From contig NZ_CP089746.1 in assembly GCF_029541745.1 (NCBI RefSeq), positions 5,837,559 through 5,901,558 on the forward strand: a stretch of 64,000 bases of DNA, read 5' to 3'. This document shows positions 35,801-43,710 of the stretch, piece by piece (position 1 is the stretch's first letter; each line of letters begins with the position of its first letter). Position numbers and translations under genes: made by a program. Under the pieces are notes generated by a model. That model was not told the DNA's origin and did no database searches. It was given only the letters and a program-made list of their open reading frames with translations. The DNA is from Streptomyces sp. LX-29. GTDB lineage: Bacteria; Actinomycetota; Actinomycetes; Streptomycetales; Streptomycetaceae.

Positions 35801-36005
35801 CGTGGTCGGGCAGCAGCCGCTCCAGCGCGGCGTGGGCCGGAGAGGTGTCGAATCCGTCCTGCTCGTCGTCGGCGGTGGTGCCGCTGTCGGCCATCCGCGG
35901 TCCTCCCGCGCCCTGGGCCACGGCGGGGGAGTGGCTCCCGAGCGCGGCTCCGGCTCCGGCCGCCCCGGCAGCCCCGATCAGCGTACGTCTGGTCAGATCA
36001 CTCAC
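32862..36005 (-). CDS. Tat-exported alpha-N-acetylglucosaminidase (GH89)
   Basis: A 1047-residue secreted glycosidase. Tat signal LTRRTLIGAAGAAGAGAALG, cleavage after AVA near residue 31. Domains in order: NAGLU N-domain, the catalytic barrel (FNDTHDGYTAPYADWDRWER start; LGWQENPR holds a probable catalytic Glu at residue 367), the helical NAGLU C-domain to about residue 720, an Ig-like spacer (VTVTAEPAALPPGATGTLTA), and a beta-rich C-terminal module of about 200 residues (SYDSNGDGTLDTYKRV) that may bind carbohydrate. It removes terminal alpha-GlcNAc from glycans. The GTG at 36005 with GGGGG upstream is chosen over an upstream in-frame ATG because it begins the signal peptide. Confidence 0.9.
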   Translation of the reverse strand: MSDLTRRTLIGAAGAAGAGAALGSHSPAVAQGAGGPRMADSGTTADDEQDGFDTSPAHAALERLLPDHADQFRLTALEGGPERFRVGGRDGRISVAGTSPAVLLTGVHWYLKYTCRAHVSWSGDQLERLPEELPAPRRPVERSTALRHRFAFNDTHDGYTAPYADWDRWERLIDVAALHGCNELLVTTGQEAVYHRLLQDFGYTEAEARAWLPAPSHQPWWLLQNMSAYGGPVSPELLARRTELGRRIADRLRELGMAPVLPGYFGTVPDGFAGRNPGARTIPQGSWANLKRPDWLDPRTAAFQEVAAAFYRHQRELFGPVEYFKMDLLHEGGSPGDVPVPEAARAVERALQTARPGATWVILGWQENPRRDLLDAVDHSRMLVVDGLSDLETVTDRERDWGGVPYAFGTIPNFGGRTTIGAKTHMWTPRFFDWRDKAGSKLVGTAYMAEAAERDPAAFELFSELAWHDARIDREEWFESYADLRLGGRDDDGREAYAALRETAYAISSRDGRPHDSVFAARPSLAARSGTYYATHTPAFDPAGFDAAFASLLAVRAPLRDSDAYRHDLTDLGRQALANRSWQLIGQLQAAYQRKDRETFKALARLWLKLMRLSDEMAGAHRRFLLGPWLEDAKRLASSEAEAERLEWTARTLITTWADRTTADGGRLANYANRDWQGLIADFHLPQWQRYLDELEDALAQGREPTAIDWFAVEEPWTRERTAYPVRPVSDAYRTARRVHDVLAKAPYQGTVTVTAEPAALPPGATGTLTAAFRNVNGLRATGRVDFALTGLDAAPDGASSVRRVPAGGRAEVRWRATAPDAALERPLKPLPYELAVEYGPRGEDRVRAVHSDTLWVGGPLAEGWRTVSTNGAVFGQLADRFAIDGSGLDLWKTVAEFGAVYREGALAVGGRITVAVDSQAATGPWARAGIVVRDSLATAGAPGFLNLAATPASGVVLSYDSNGDGTLDTYKRVTGVKAPVHLRLTRAAATSYTGELSTDGGTTWRTVATVAVPRAAATQDAGLFMSAAHGGSGVRGTAEFSGWRLG

Positions 36006-36127
36006 GCGTGCCCCCAAAGAACCATGGAAAACACAGGCCAACGTTCGTGTGCGCACGGCACGTTAACCATCCGTTACGGGCGGGAGCAATGGGGCCGTAC
36101 GGAGGAAACCGCTGGGTACGGGCGCCG

Positions 36128-36178
36128 GAGGGGTGGTGAGGGGCGGGAAGGGGGGGGCGGGGAGGGGCGGGAGGGGCC
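36128..36178 (+). other. Dense G-run tract (G-quadruplex potential)
   Basis: About 51 bases with nine or more runs of three to eight G on the plus strand, directly after the 3' end of the minus-strand response regulator gene and upstream of the GH89 promoter. It could fold as a G-quadruplex on the plus strand. Confidence 0.6.
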
Positions 36179-36183
36179 GGAGG

Positions 36184-36834
36184 TCACACCCCGCGGTCGA
36201 GGTAGGCCAGGACGGCCAGCACCCGGCGGTTGTCGTCGTCGGACTGCGGTAGGCCGAGCTTGGCGAAGATGTTCGAGGTGTGCTTGGCGACGGCCCGCTC
36301 GGTGACGCACAGCTGGGACGCGATCGCGGCGTTGGACCGGCCCTGGGCCATCAGCTCCATCACCTCGCGCTCACGCGGCGTCAGATGACCCATCGGCTTG
36401 TCCTGCGAACGCCGCGTCAGCAGCTGCGAGATGACCTGCGGGTCCATCGCGGTGCCGCCCCCCGCCACCCGCCGCACCGCGTCGACGAACTGGTCGGCGT
36501 CGAACACCCGGTCCTTGAGCAGATAGCCCACGCCGCCGCTGCCGTCCGCCAGCAACTCGCGCGCGTACAACTGCTCCACGTGCTGGGAGAGCACCAGCAC
36601 CGGCAGTCCGGGCGTGGCGCGCCGCGCGGCCAGCGCGCACTGCAACCCCTCGTCGGTGAAGGACGGGGGAAGCCGGACGTCCACCACGGCGACGTCCGGC
36701 TTCAGCTCGGCCAACGCGCGGCTGAGCTCCGGGCCGCTCTCGACCGCCGCGGCGATCTCGAAGTCGTACGCCTCCAACAGGCGCACCAGGCCGTCGCGGA
36801 GCAGGAAGAGGTCTTCGGCAAGGACTACACGCAC
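36184..36834 (-). CDS. NarL/LuxR-type response regulator
   Basis: A 216-residue two-component regulator. Receiver domain with acidic pair Glu7-Asp8 and phospho-acceptor Asp52 (VAVVDVRLPP) and the lysine in GYLLKDR. C-terminal LuxR helix-turn-helix (LTPREREVMELMAQGRSNAA, then CVTERAVAKHTSNIFAKLGL). The GTG at 36834 is the only start that begins with the receiver strand VRVVLAED. Its likely kinase is the NarL-type kinase at 38227-39498, from which it is separated by the agmatinase-family gene. The 36835-37050 gap carries degenerate TGCCGG(C/G)CGGTCGTCC repeats. Confidence 0.9.
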   Translation of the reverse strand: MRVVLAEDLFLLRDGLVRLLEAYDFEIAAAVESGPELSRALAELKPDVAVVDVRLPPSFTDEGLQCALAARRATPGLPVLVLSQHVEQLYARELLADGSGGVGYLLKDRVFDADQFVDAVRRVAGGGTAMDPQVISQLLTRRSQDKPMGHLTPREREVMELMAQGRSNAAIASQLCVTERAVAKHTSNIFAKLGLPQSDDDNRRVLAVLAYLDRGV

Positions 36835-37050
36835 GGCCGCCAATCTACCCTCGCCTCGCCCGGCGGCGGATCGTCCGGTCACGGCGCCGGCGGCGGGGCC
36901 GGCCCGGGGCCGTGGTCCGTTGCCGGGCGGGGCGTCCGTTTGCCGGGCCGGTCGTCCGGGTGCCGGCGGGCCGTCCCGGTGCCGGCTGGTCATCCTGATG
37001 CCGGCCGGTCGTCCCGGCGCCGGGCGGGAGGGTGCGCGCTACGGCACGCG

Positions 37051-38049
37051 CTACGGCTGCTTCTGCGCCTCCAGCCAGCGGAAGAAGGCGATCTGCCGGG
37101 ACATGATGGTGACCAGCTCGTACGCCGTGTGCGAGGCGGCGACCGAGGTGATCTCGGCGTGGTCGTACGCGGGGGCGACCTCGACCAGGTCGGCGGAGAC
37201 CAGGTGGCAGTCGGAGAGCCCGCGGACGATCTCCAGCAGCTCCCGCGAGGTGAGCCCGCCCGCCTCGGGAGTGCCGGTGCCGGGGGCGTGCGACGGGTCG
37301 AGGACATCGATGTCAATCGAGATGTAGAGCGGCCGCTTGCCGATCCGCTCCTTGAGCTGCTGCACCACCTCGTCGACCCCGCGCCGCATCACGTCGGCGG
37401 AGGTGACGATGCCGAAGCCCAGCTTGGTGTCCTCGTCCAGGTCCTCCTTGCTGTAGAGCGGGCCGCGGGTGCCGACGTGGGAGAGCGCGGAGGTGTCGAG
37501 GATGCCCTCCTCGACCGCGCGCCGGAACGGGGTGCCGTGGGTGTACTCGGCGCCGAAGTAGGTGTCCCAGGTATCCAGGTGCGCGTCGAAGTGCAGCAGC
37601 GCGACCGGGCCGTGCTTACGGGCGACCGCGCGCAGGATCGGCAGCGCGATGGTGTGGTCGCCGCCCAGCGTCATCAGCCGCGCGCCCGTGGACAGCAGCT
37701 CCTCGGCGCCCGCCTCGATGTTCTCGATCGCCTCGTTGAGGTTGTGCGGGTTGGCGGTGATGTCGCCGGCGTCCGCGACCTGGGCGTAGTGGAACGGGTA
37801 TGCGTCCTGGGCCGGGTTGTAGGGGCGCAGCTGGCGGGACGCCTCACGGATGGCGTTGCCGCCGAAGCGGGCGCCGGGGCGGTAGGAGACACCGGAGTCG
37901 AACGGTACGCCGACCACCGCGATGTCCGTCTTTCCGACCTGGTCCAGGCGCGGGATGCGGCCGAAGGTCGCGGGGCCCGCGAAGCGAAGGGTGCGTTCGG
38001 TCTCCTCCGGCGCTATGGGCATGGCCACTTCGTGGGGGGTTGTGGTCAT
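37051..38049 (-). CDS. speB: Agmatinase-family ureohydrolase (agmatinase or guanidinobutyrase)
   Basis: A 332-residue cytoplasmic dimanganese enzyme that hydrolyses a guanidino group to urea plus amine. Metal ligands are visible: GGDHTIALP, HFDAHLDTWD and SIDIDVLDPSHAPGTG. ATG 38049 is chosen; an upstream open stretch of 31 codons covers the promoter region instead. Agmatine gives putrescine, whereas guanidinobutyrate gives GABA; the sequence does not decide. It interrupts what looks like a histidine kinase/response regulator pair. Confidence 0.88.
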   Translation of the reverse strand: MTTTPHEVAMPIAPEETERTLRFAGPATFGRIPRLDQVGKTDIAVVGVPFDSGVSYRPGARFGGNAIREASRQLRPYNPAQDAYPFHYAQVADAGDITANPHNLNEAIENIEAGAEELLSTGARLMTLGGDHTIALPILRAVARKHGPVALLHFDAHLDTWDTYFGAEYTHGTPFRRAVEEGILDTSALSHVGTRGPLYSKEDLDEDTKLGFGIVTSADVMRRGVDEVVQQLKERIGKRPLYISIDIDVLDPSHAPGTGTPEAGGLTSRELLEIVRGLSDCHLVSADLVEVAPAYDHAEITSVAASHTAYELVTIMSRQIAFFRWLEAQKQP

Positions 38050-38226
38050 GGGAATGAGGGGCCTTTCCTGTGGGGTGTGGTGCACGGCGGCATTTAGATG
38101 CCTGCCGCAACCATTGAATCCCTCATTCCGGTGAATTCCCACCGTGACGCCCCCCTATCGGCGCCAGAACCCCTACCTGCCAGCCGGTATGACGGTGTGT
38201 GCTGTGGAGCCTGATCCAACGCACCG

Positions 38227-39498
38227 TCATATCCCTTGCGGACGAAGCTCACACGGTATTTCCATGGTCACCATCGTGGGTCCGCCGAGCGGGCTGCTCA
38301 CCGCCAACACCCCGTCGAAGGTGCCCAACCTCCGCTCCACGCCCCGGATTCCGGTTCCGGCCTCGATGTCGACCCCGCCCTGCCCGTCATCGGTGACCGC
38401 GATCCGCAGGGAGCCGTCCGCGTGGTGCACGTCCACCCATATCCGCCCGGCGCCCGAGTGTTTGGCGGCGTTCGTCAGCACCTCGCTGATCGCGAAGTAC
38501 ACGGCCGCCTCGACCGGCTCCTCGGCCCGGCCTGCCAACTCCACGTCCACCTCGATGGGCAGCGGCATCCGCAGCGCGAGGGCCCGCACCGCGTCGCCCA
38601 GGCCGCGCTCGGCCAGGACCGGCGGGTGGATGCCACGGACCAGGTCGCGCAACTCGGACAGCGCCTCGGCTGAGTCGGCGCGCGCCGCCGCCAGCAGTGC
38701 CTTCGCCTTGGCCGGGTTCTTCTCGATCAGCGCCTCGACGGTGCCGAGGCTCATGCCCACGGCGACCAGCCGGGCCTGCGCGCCGTCGTGGAGATCGCGC
38801 TCGATGCGCCGCAGCTCGGCGGCGGAGGTGTCGATGGCGTCGTGCCGGGTCTCGGTCAGCTGCCGCACCCGGGCGCTCAGCTCCATGGCGGGGGTCGGTG
38901 CGAGGAAGGCGCGGCTGACCAGATAGTGCCCGTGCATGATGGCCTGCCCGGCGCCCAGCACCAGCGCGATCCAGGCGGTGCCCAGCGCGGCCGCGAGGAA
39001 GGCCGTGTCCTGGCCGGTGACCGGCAGGAACGTGTACCAGTACGTGTCCTCGGCCCTGACGATCGGCTCCCAGACCCCGGCGGCCAACACATAGCCGAAC
39101 AGCCCCTCGACGAGCAGCGCGAACGGCAGGATCGCGGTGGTGAATCCGGCCGTCGCGTCGATCTGGAGCCACAGCAGATCCCGCCAGGTGGCCCGGTCCC
39201 TGAGCAGTGCCGAGCACTGCTTCACGTACCCCACGAACCCGCCGTGCAGCGGGGCGGGGGTCGATCGGTAGGGCGACGCTATCGGCAGCTCGCCCCAGGC
39301 GTGGGCCAGCCGCCGCCGGTAGTCGGCGTAGCCGCGCAGCGCGGTCACCGCGAGCGGGGTGGTGATGAGGCCGACGCCCACGGGGATCAGCGCGATGGAC
39401 ACGAGCGTCAGCGCCGACAGCGTGATCGAACAGATCACCGCCATGTGGGCGATCGCCAGCCCCTGCACGGCGGAGGTCAGCGCACTCCGGACCTTCAT
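38227..39498 (-). CDS. NarL-type sensor histidine kinase
   Basis: A 423-residue membrane kinase. Four to six helices lie in the first 200 residues (a streptomycete sensor domain with two short loops). The dimerisation motif RRIERDLHDGAQARL carries the phospho-acceptor His237, and the ATP-binding part has the N-box EVLTNAAKHSGA and the G-box DDGQGGVDIEAGTGIRG. ATG 39498 is preferred to an upstream start. It is divergent from the MMPL exporter; the pair plus the regulator at 36184 probably form one signalling unit. Confidence 0.9.
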   Translation of the reverse strand: MKVRSALTSAVQGLAIAHMAVICSITLSALTLVSIALIPVGVGLITTPLAVTALRGYADYRRRLAHAWGELPIASPYRSTPAPLHGGFVGYVKQCSALLRDRATWRDLLWLQIDATAGFTTAILPFALLVEGLFGYVLAAGVWEPIVRAEDTYWYTFLPVTGQDTAFLAAALGTAWIALVLGAGQAIMHGHYLVSRAFLAPTPAMELSARVRQLTETRHDAIDTSAAELRRIERDLHDGAQARLVAVGMSLGTVEALIEKNPAKAKALLAAARADSAEALSELRDLVRGIHPPVLAERGLGDAVRALALRMPLPIEVDVELAGRAEEPVEAAVYFAISEVLTNAAKHSGAGRIWVDVHHADGSLRIAVTDDGQGGVDIEAGTGIRGVERRLGTFDGVLAVSSPLGGPTMVTMEIPCELRPQGI

Positions 39499-39612
39499 GC
39501 TGTCTTCTCCCCGTACGTCCGCGCCCGCACCCGGGCACCGCGCCCGGATCTCGGGCACACGACCAGTCTGGATTCCCCACCATGATCGGTCACTGGGCCC
39601 GGCACCCGTGCA

Positions 39613-39634
39613 GGGGTGGTGCTAGCACCACCCC
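39613..39634. promoter_or_regulatory. Perfect 22-bp palindrome in the kinase/MMPL divergent region
   Basis: GGGGTGGTGCT followed immediately by its exact complement AGCACCACCCC. It is 115 bases from the kinase start and 239 from the MMPL start. A palindrome of this length without spacer is a strong candidate operator, most simply for the NarL-type response regulator nearby. Confidence 0.6.
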
Positions 39635-39712
39635 CCACCCTCGCCCTACGCCTCGGGCGCTCGGGGGCTAACCGGCTGGGCCGGCGCCGCGCCGGTTTCT
39701 ACCGTCGAAGAC

Positions 39713-39837
39713 GTGACGCACTCGGCCTCCATCGGGCCGTGAAGCACGCGGTCCTCGACGGGGCCGTGACGCACGCGGCCCTCGACGGGGCCGTGAAGCA
39801 CGCGGTCCTCGACGGGGCCGTGACGCACGCAGTCCTC
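39713..39837. repeat. Tandem 27-bp repeats in the MMPL leader
   Basis: Units at 39739-39765, 39766-39792 and 39793-39819 alternate GTGAAGCACG and GTGACGCACG openings and end CTCGACGGGGCC. A 26-base degenerate unit (39713-39738) precedes and a partial unit (39820-39837) follows. They form a continuous frame repeating VKHAVLDGA/VTHAALDGA that runs into the MMPL start with an ATGA overlap. Whether it is translated is unknown. Confidence 0.85.
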
Positions 39838-39872
39838 ACCCACCCAGTCCTCACCTTCGGGGGAAACACGTC

Positions 39873-42065
39873 ATGAGGCAGAACCTCGCGGTACGGCTCG
39901 GCGGTTGGAGCACCCGCCACCGAAAGACCGCGATCATCGGCTGGCTGCTGTTCGTCGTGGTCGTCGCGGCGATAGGCGGCGCCCTGGGCAGCCGCGAGAC
40001 CACCACGTCGGAGAACGGGGCGGGTGACTCGGCCCGCGCCCAGAAGATCCTGGAGGACGCCGGGCTCGACACCCCCGCGGGTGAGATGGTGATGGTCCGC
40101 AGCGCCGCCCCCGACGGCTGGCGGGAGGCGGCCCGCGAGCTGACCTCGCGGCTGGAGAAGACCGGTGAGACCCAGCGGATCCAGCCCCCGGTTCGCTCCG
40201 AGGACGGTCGTGAGGCCCTGATCAGCTTTGAGATCAAGGGAGAATCGGACACCGCCGCCGACCGGGTGCAGCCGGTCCTGGACGTCGTCGAGGCCACCGC
40301 GGACCGCACGGACGTCGAGGTCTACGAGTTCGGCGACGCCAGCTCGAAGAAGTGGCTGGATGATCTGCTCTCCAGTGATCTCAAGACGGCGGAGATCACC
40401 GCGGTTCCGCTGGCCCTGGGCATCCTGCTGGTCGTCTTCGGCGCTCTGGTCGCCGCCCTGCTGCCGGTCGTGCTCGCCGTCACCGCCTGCGTCGCCACCT
40501 TCGGTCTGCTCGCCTTCGCCAGCCGGCTGCTGCCGATGGACGCCACCACCAACTCGGTGATGTTCCTGATGGGCCTCGCGGTCGGCGTCGACTACTGCCT
40601 GTTCTATCTGCGGCGCGAGCGCGACGAGCGGGCCGCCGGCCGCGACGCCGAGACGGCGCTGCGCATCGCCGCCGCCACCAGCGGCCGGGCGGTGCTGGTC
40701 TCCGGGCTCACCGTCATGTTCGCCATGGCCGGGATGTTCCTGTCCGGGCTGATGCTCTTCAAGGGCTTCGCGGTCGCCACCATCCTGGTCGTGGCGGTGG
40801 CCATGCTCGGTTCGGTGACCGTGCTCCCCGCCCTGCTGTCCTGGCTCGGCGACCGGATCGACGCCGGCCGTATTCCCTTCCTCAACCGCCGTCGGAAGAA
40901 GGGCGTGCACGCCAGCGGCGGCATCTCCGGTGCCCTGATGCGGCCGGTCCTCGCCAAGCCGAAGCTCTTCGCGATAGCCTCCGGCGCCCTGCTGCTGGCG
41001 CTGTGCGCGCCGGCCCTCGGCATGAAGACCGAGAACCTCGGCCTCCAGAAGCAGTTCGGTTCCGAGGCCGAACTGACCATCGCCTACCAGGAGATCACCG
41101 AGAGCTTCCCCGGCGGCCCGGCCCCGGCCCAGGTGGTGTTGCGCGCCGACGATCTGACCGCCCCCGCCTTCCGCGACGCCGTCGCCGACTTCACCCGGCG
41201 CGCCGAGGCGTCCCCGGAGTTCGGCAAGCCCATCGACGTGCGGCTCCATCGCGAGCAGGGCGTCGCCACCATCGATGTGCCCCTCGCCGGCGACGGCAGC
41301 GACGCCACCTCCAAGCGGGCCCTGGACACCCTGCGCGACGAGCTCGTGCCGCAACTGCTCGCCCCCGCCGCCGACAAGGCGTACGTCTCCGGTGACCTCG
41401 CCGACTCCCTCGACTTCAACGATCAGCTGAAGGCCGGCATCGCGCCCGTCCTGCTCTTCATCGCGGCCGTGACCTTCCTGCTGATGCTGGTCTGCTTCCG
41501 GTCGCTGCCCATCGCCCTCGCCTCCATCGTCCTCAACCTGCTGTCGGTGGGCGCCGCCTACGGCACGATGGTCGCCGTCTTCCAGCACGGATGGGGCGCC
41601 GAGGCGCTGGGCATGGAGCCGGCCGGCGCGATCGAGAGCTGGATGCCGCTCTTCGTCCTGGTCGTCCTCTTCGGACTGTCGATGGACTACCACGTCTTCG
41701 TGGTCTCCCGGATACGTGAGGCATACGACCGCGGCCTGTCCACGCGTGACGCCATCGCCGAGGGCATCCGCGCCACCGCCGGCTCGGTCACCGGCGCCGC
41801 GGCCATCATGGTCGCCGTCTTCGCGGTCTTCGCCCTGCTCAAGATGCAGGACATGCAGCAGATGGGCGTCGGCCTCGCGGTCGCCGTCCTGGTCGACGCC
41901 ACCCTCGTCCGGATGGTGCTGCTCCCGTCCGTGATGGCGCTGCTCGGCGAGCGCAACTGGTTCCTGCCCCGCTGGCTCCGCTGGCTGCCCCACCTCGACC
42001 ACGCGGCCCCCGCGGAGACGGCCCGGTCCCCCTACGACCGCCCGCGGATGCCGGCGGGTCGCTGA
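39873..42065 (+). CDS. MMPL/RND-family exporter
   Basis: A 730-residue membrane protein with the MMPL layout: one N-terminal helix (TAIIGWLLFVVVVAAIGGAL), a periplasmic-side loop of about 150 residues, a block of five helices with the inner-leaflet motif MDATTNSVMFLMGLAVGVDY carrying the proton-relay Asp-Tyr pair, a second loop, and a second block of five helices (LFGLSMDYHVFVVSRIREAY). These proteins export lipids or small hydrophobic molecules using the proton gradient. Control by the adjacent two-component genes is likely. The start ATG overlaps the end of the repeat-encoded frame upstream. Confidence 0.92.
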   Translation: MRQNLAVRLGGWSTRHRKTAIIGWLLFVVVVAAIGGALGSRETTTSENGAGDSARAQKILEDAGLDTPAGEMVMVRSAAPDGWREAARELTSRLEKTGETQRIQPPVRSEDGREALISFEIKGESDTAADRVQPVLDVVEATADRTDVEVYEFGDASSKKWLDDLLSSDLKTAEITAVPLALGILLVVFGALVAALLPVVLAVTACVATFGLLAFASRLLPMDATTNSVMFLMGLAVGVDYCLFYLRRERDERAAGRDAETALRIAAATSGRAVLVSGLTVMFAMAGMFLSGLMLFKGFAVATILVVAVAMLGSVTVLPALLSWLGDRIDAGRIPFLNRRRKKGVHASGGISGALMRPVLAKPKLFAIASGALLLALCAPALGMKTENLGLQKQFGSEAELTIAYQEITESFPGGPAPAQVVLRADDLTAPAFRDAVADFTRRAEASPEFGKPIDVRLHREQGVATIDVPLAGDGSDATSKRALDTLRDELVPQLLAPAADKAYVSGDLADSLDFNDQLKAGIAPVLLFIAAVTFLLMLVCFRSLPIALASIVLNLLSVGAAYGTMVAVFQHGWGAEALGMEPAGAIESWMPLFVLVVLFGLSMDYHVFVVSRIREAYDRGLSTRDAIAEGIRATAGSVTGAAAIMVAVFAVFALLKMQDMQQMGVGLAVAVLVDATLVRMVLLPSVMALLGERNWFLPRWLRWLPHLDHAAPAETARSPYDRPRMPAGR

Positions 42066-42080
42066 CCCGCGTCATTCCCC

Positions 42081-42115
42081 GCCGGGTGGCGCGTTCTCGG
42101 ACCGCGCCACCCGGC
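42081..42115. terminator. Terminator between MMPL and the SRPBCC gene
   Basis: A perfect 13-bp stem GCCGGGTGGCGCG (42081-42093 with 42103-42115), 9-base loop, between convergent genes. Confidence 0.85.
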
Positions 42116-42250
42116 GCCGTGCCGTGTGAGGGGCGGCCCGGCCCCCCGCGGCCGGGAACGGCACCCGTACCCGCTGTACGGGGGCGGGGGCAGCGACGCT
42201 GGCCACAAGGGCCCGGCGGGAGGCGTGGGTGCGGGGAGTGCCCGGCGTCG

Positions 42251-42787
42251 TCAGGCGTCGGATGCCGCTTCGGCTCGGGCGGCGACGGCCCGCAGTGTCT
42301 CCAGCCGGATCAGCCCCGCCCCGCCGGCCTTGATGAGGATCCAGTAGGGAGCGAAGGCGCCGAGGGAGCGGGTGTCGGTGCATTTGACGCGGGTCTCGGC
42401 GGAGAGCACACAGCCGTCGCCGTCGGGCACCACGCGCACCCCGACCGCGGCCTTGGCCCAGCCGGGTTCGGCGAAGTCGCGGAAGGCGTCCGCGTCGCCG
42501 GCGGGCAGCGGGGCGTAGGAGGGGCGCGGCTGCCAGTACTTGCCCGCCTGGCCGCGCACCTCCTCGTGGTGGCCCCCGGCCAGCAACGGGATCGGGAAGA
42601 CCTCGGTGACCGGTCCGCTCAGCCGCAGCCGCCCCAGCCCGCGCAGCCGCAACAGCAGTCGGACGGTGGGGAGTTCCTCGACGGTCAGCGACCGGAAGGC
42701 GCGCCAGGTGGTCTCCGCGTCGGCCGCGATGCGCCGATGGTAGTGGGACCGGAAGTCGTACGAAGGGAGCAGATGATCGAGTTTCAC
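42251..42787 (-). CDS. SRPBCC-like hypothetical protein
   Basis: A 178-residue soluble protein. The N-terminus (DFRSHYHRRIAADAETTWRA) and the strands VRVVPDGDGCVLSAETRVKC, ending in a long amphipathic helix, fit a START/SRPBCC lipid-binding-like fold. GTG 42787 has GAGGAG eight bases upstream. No catalytic motif. Ligand unknown; position after the MMPL exporter may be coincidental because the genes are convergent. Confidence 0.65.
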   Translation of the reverse strand: MKLDHLLPSYDFRSHYHRRIAADAETTWRAFRSLTVEELPTVRLLLRLRGLGRLRLSGPVTEVFPIPLLAGGHHEEVRGQAGKYWQPRPSYAPLPAGDADAFRDFAEPGWAKAAVGVRVVPDGDGCVLSAETRVKCTDTRSLGAFAPYWILIKAGGAGLIRLETLRAVAARAEAASDA

Positions 42788-42911
42788 GGCACACACTCCT
42801 CGGCTGAGCGCTGGCGTCGGGGCGCGCGTGGGGCGTGAACCACGGACGGGCGGTTCACGGGTGCGCGGCGCCACGGCGCCAGCCTAGTCAGCGGGCGGTG
42901 CGCCGCGACGG

Positions 42912-43460
42912 TCAGGTGGTCGGCACGTACTTGTAGCCGACCCGGCGGACGGTGACGATCGTGCCGCGGTGCTTGGCACCCAACTTCCGCCGCAGCCGGG
43001 CGACATGGACGTCCACGGTCCGGCCGTCACCGACGTGGCCGTAGCCCCACACCGTCGTGACCAACTGGTCGCGGGTGTGCACCCGGTGCGGGTGGGTGAC
43101 CAGGTGGGCCAGCAGCTCGAACTCCAGGTAGGTCAGGTCCAGCAGCTGCCCCTCGACCCGCGCGGTGCGCTGCTCGGTGTCGATCCGTACCAGCTCGTCG
43201 CCGTGGGCGGCGACAGGCTCGGCGGCCGGCTCGGCCGGACGCTCGGCCGGGACCAGCACCAGATAGCCGACCATCGGCGGCTGTCCGGGCAGCACGGGCA
43301 GCGCGCTCGGGGGAGCGGGCAGCCAGGTCGCGCCGGAGTGGAGCAGCTCGGCGACAGGGGGTACCTCGTCCGACGCGACGGCTCGGAGCCGATGCCGATG
43401 CGCATGCGGAAGCGCGGTGGAGGCGGAGGAAGGAGCGGACAGGGAACGGACGTTCGTCAT
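42912..43460 (-). CDS. Orphan OmpR/PhoB-type winged-helix DNA-binding protein
   Basis: A 182-residue protein whose last 95 residues are a transcriptional-regulator C domain (LDLTYLEFELLAHLVTHPHR, TVDVHVARLRRKLG, VRRVGYKYVP). The N-terminal 85 residues are Ala/Pro-rich and lack any receiver domain or phosphorylatable Asp, so it is not a response regulator in the ordinary sense. Such stand-alone winged-helix proteins occur in several Streptomyces. It may regulate the small gene or the protease downstream; this is a guess. Confidence 0.8.
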   Translation of the reverse strand: MTNVRSLSAPSSASTALPHAHRHRLRAVASDEVPPVAELLHSGATWLPAPPSALPVLPGQPPMVGYLVLVPAERPAEPAAEPVAAHGDELVRIDTEQRTARVEGQLLDLTYLEFELLAHLVTHPHRVHTRDQLVTTVWGYGHVGDGRTVDVHVARLRRKLGAKHRGTIVTVRRVGYKYVPTT

Positions 43461-43575
43461 GAAGGGTCAGCTTCTTTCGCGCAGAGGGGCGTCAGGGGAC
43501 GTCGTGTGCGCGGGGCATTGGCCGCTGGTGAAGACTGAGCTCGGCTGAGCGCGAGAGGTGCGAGGTGAAGAGGCG

Positions 43576-43710
43576 TCAGCTGAGCGAGCGGGCCCGCGCG
43601 TCGGAGACGCGGCAACACTCGCGGTCGAAGTCGTGCGCCTGCCGAGACGGCCAGAAGGGCTCGAGGTCGAAGCGACCCATCGCCTTCTCGTGGTCGTAAG
43701 TGCTGGCCAT
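43576..43710 (-). CDS. Possible small protein (44 aa)
   Basis: A 44-residue frame with no membrane segment and a composition unlike random GC-rich DNA: YDHEKAMGRFDLEPFWPSRQ, then AHDFDRECCRVSD with two adjacent cysteines. GGGGG lies just upstream but very close to the ATG. It could be a conserved streptomycete micro-protein; I do not recognise it. Confidence 0.4.
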   Translation of the reverse strand: MASTYDHEKAMGRFDLEPFWPSRQAHDFDRECCRVSDARARSLS

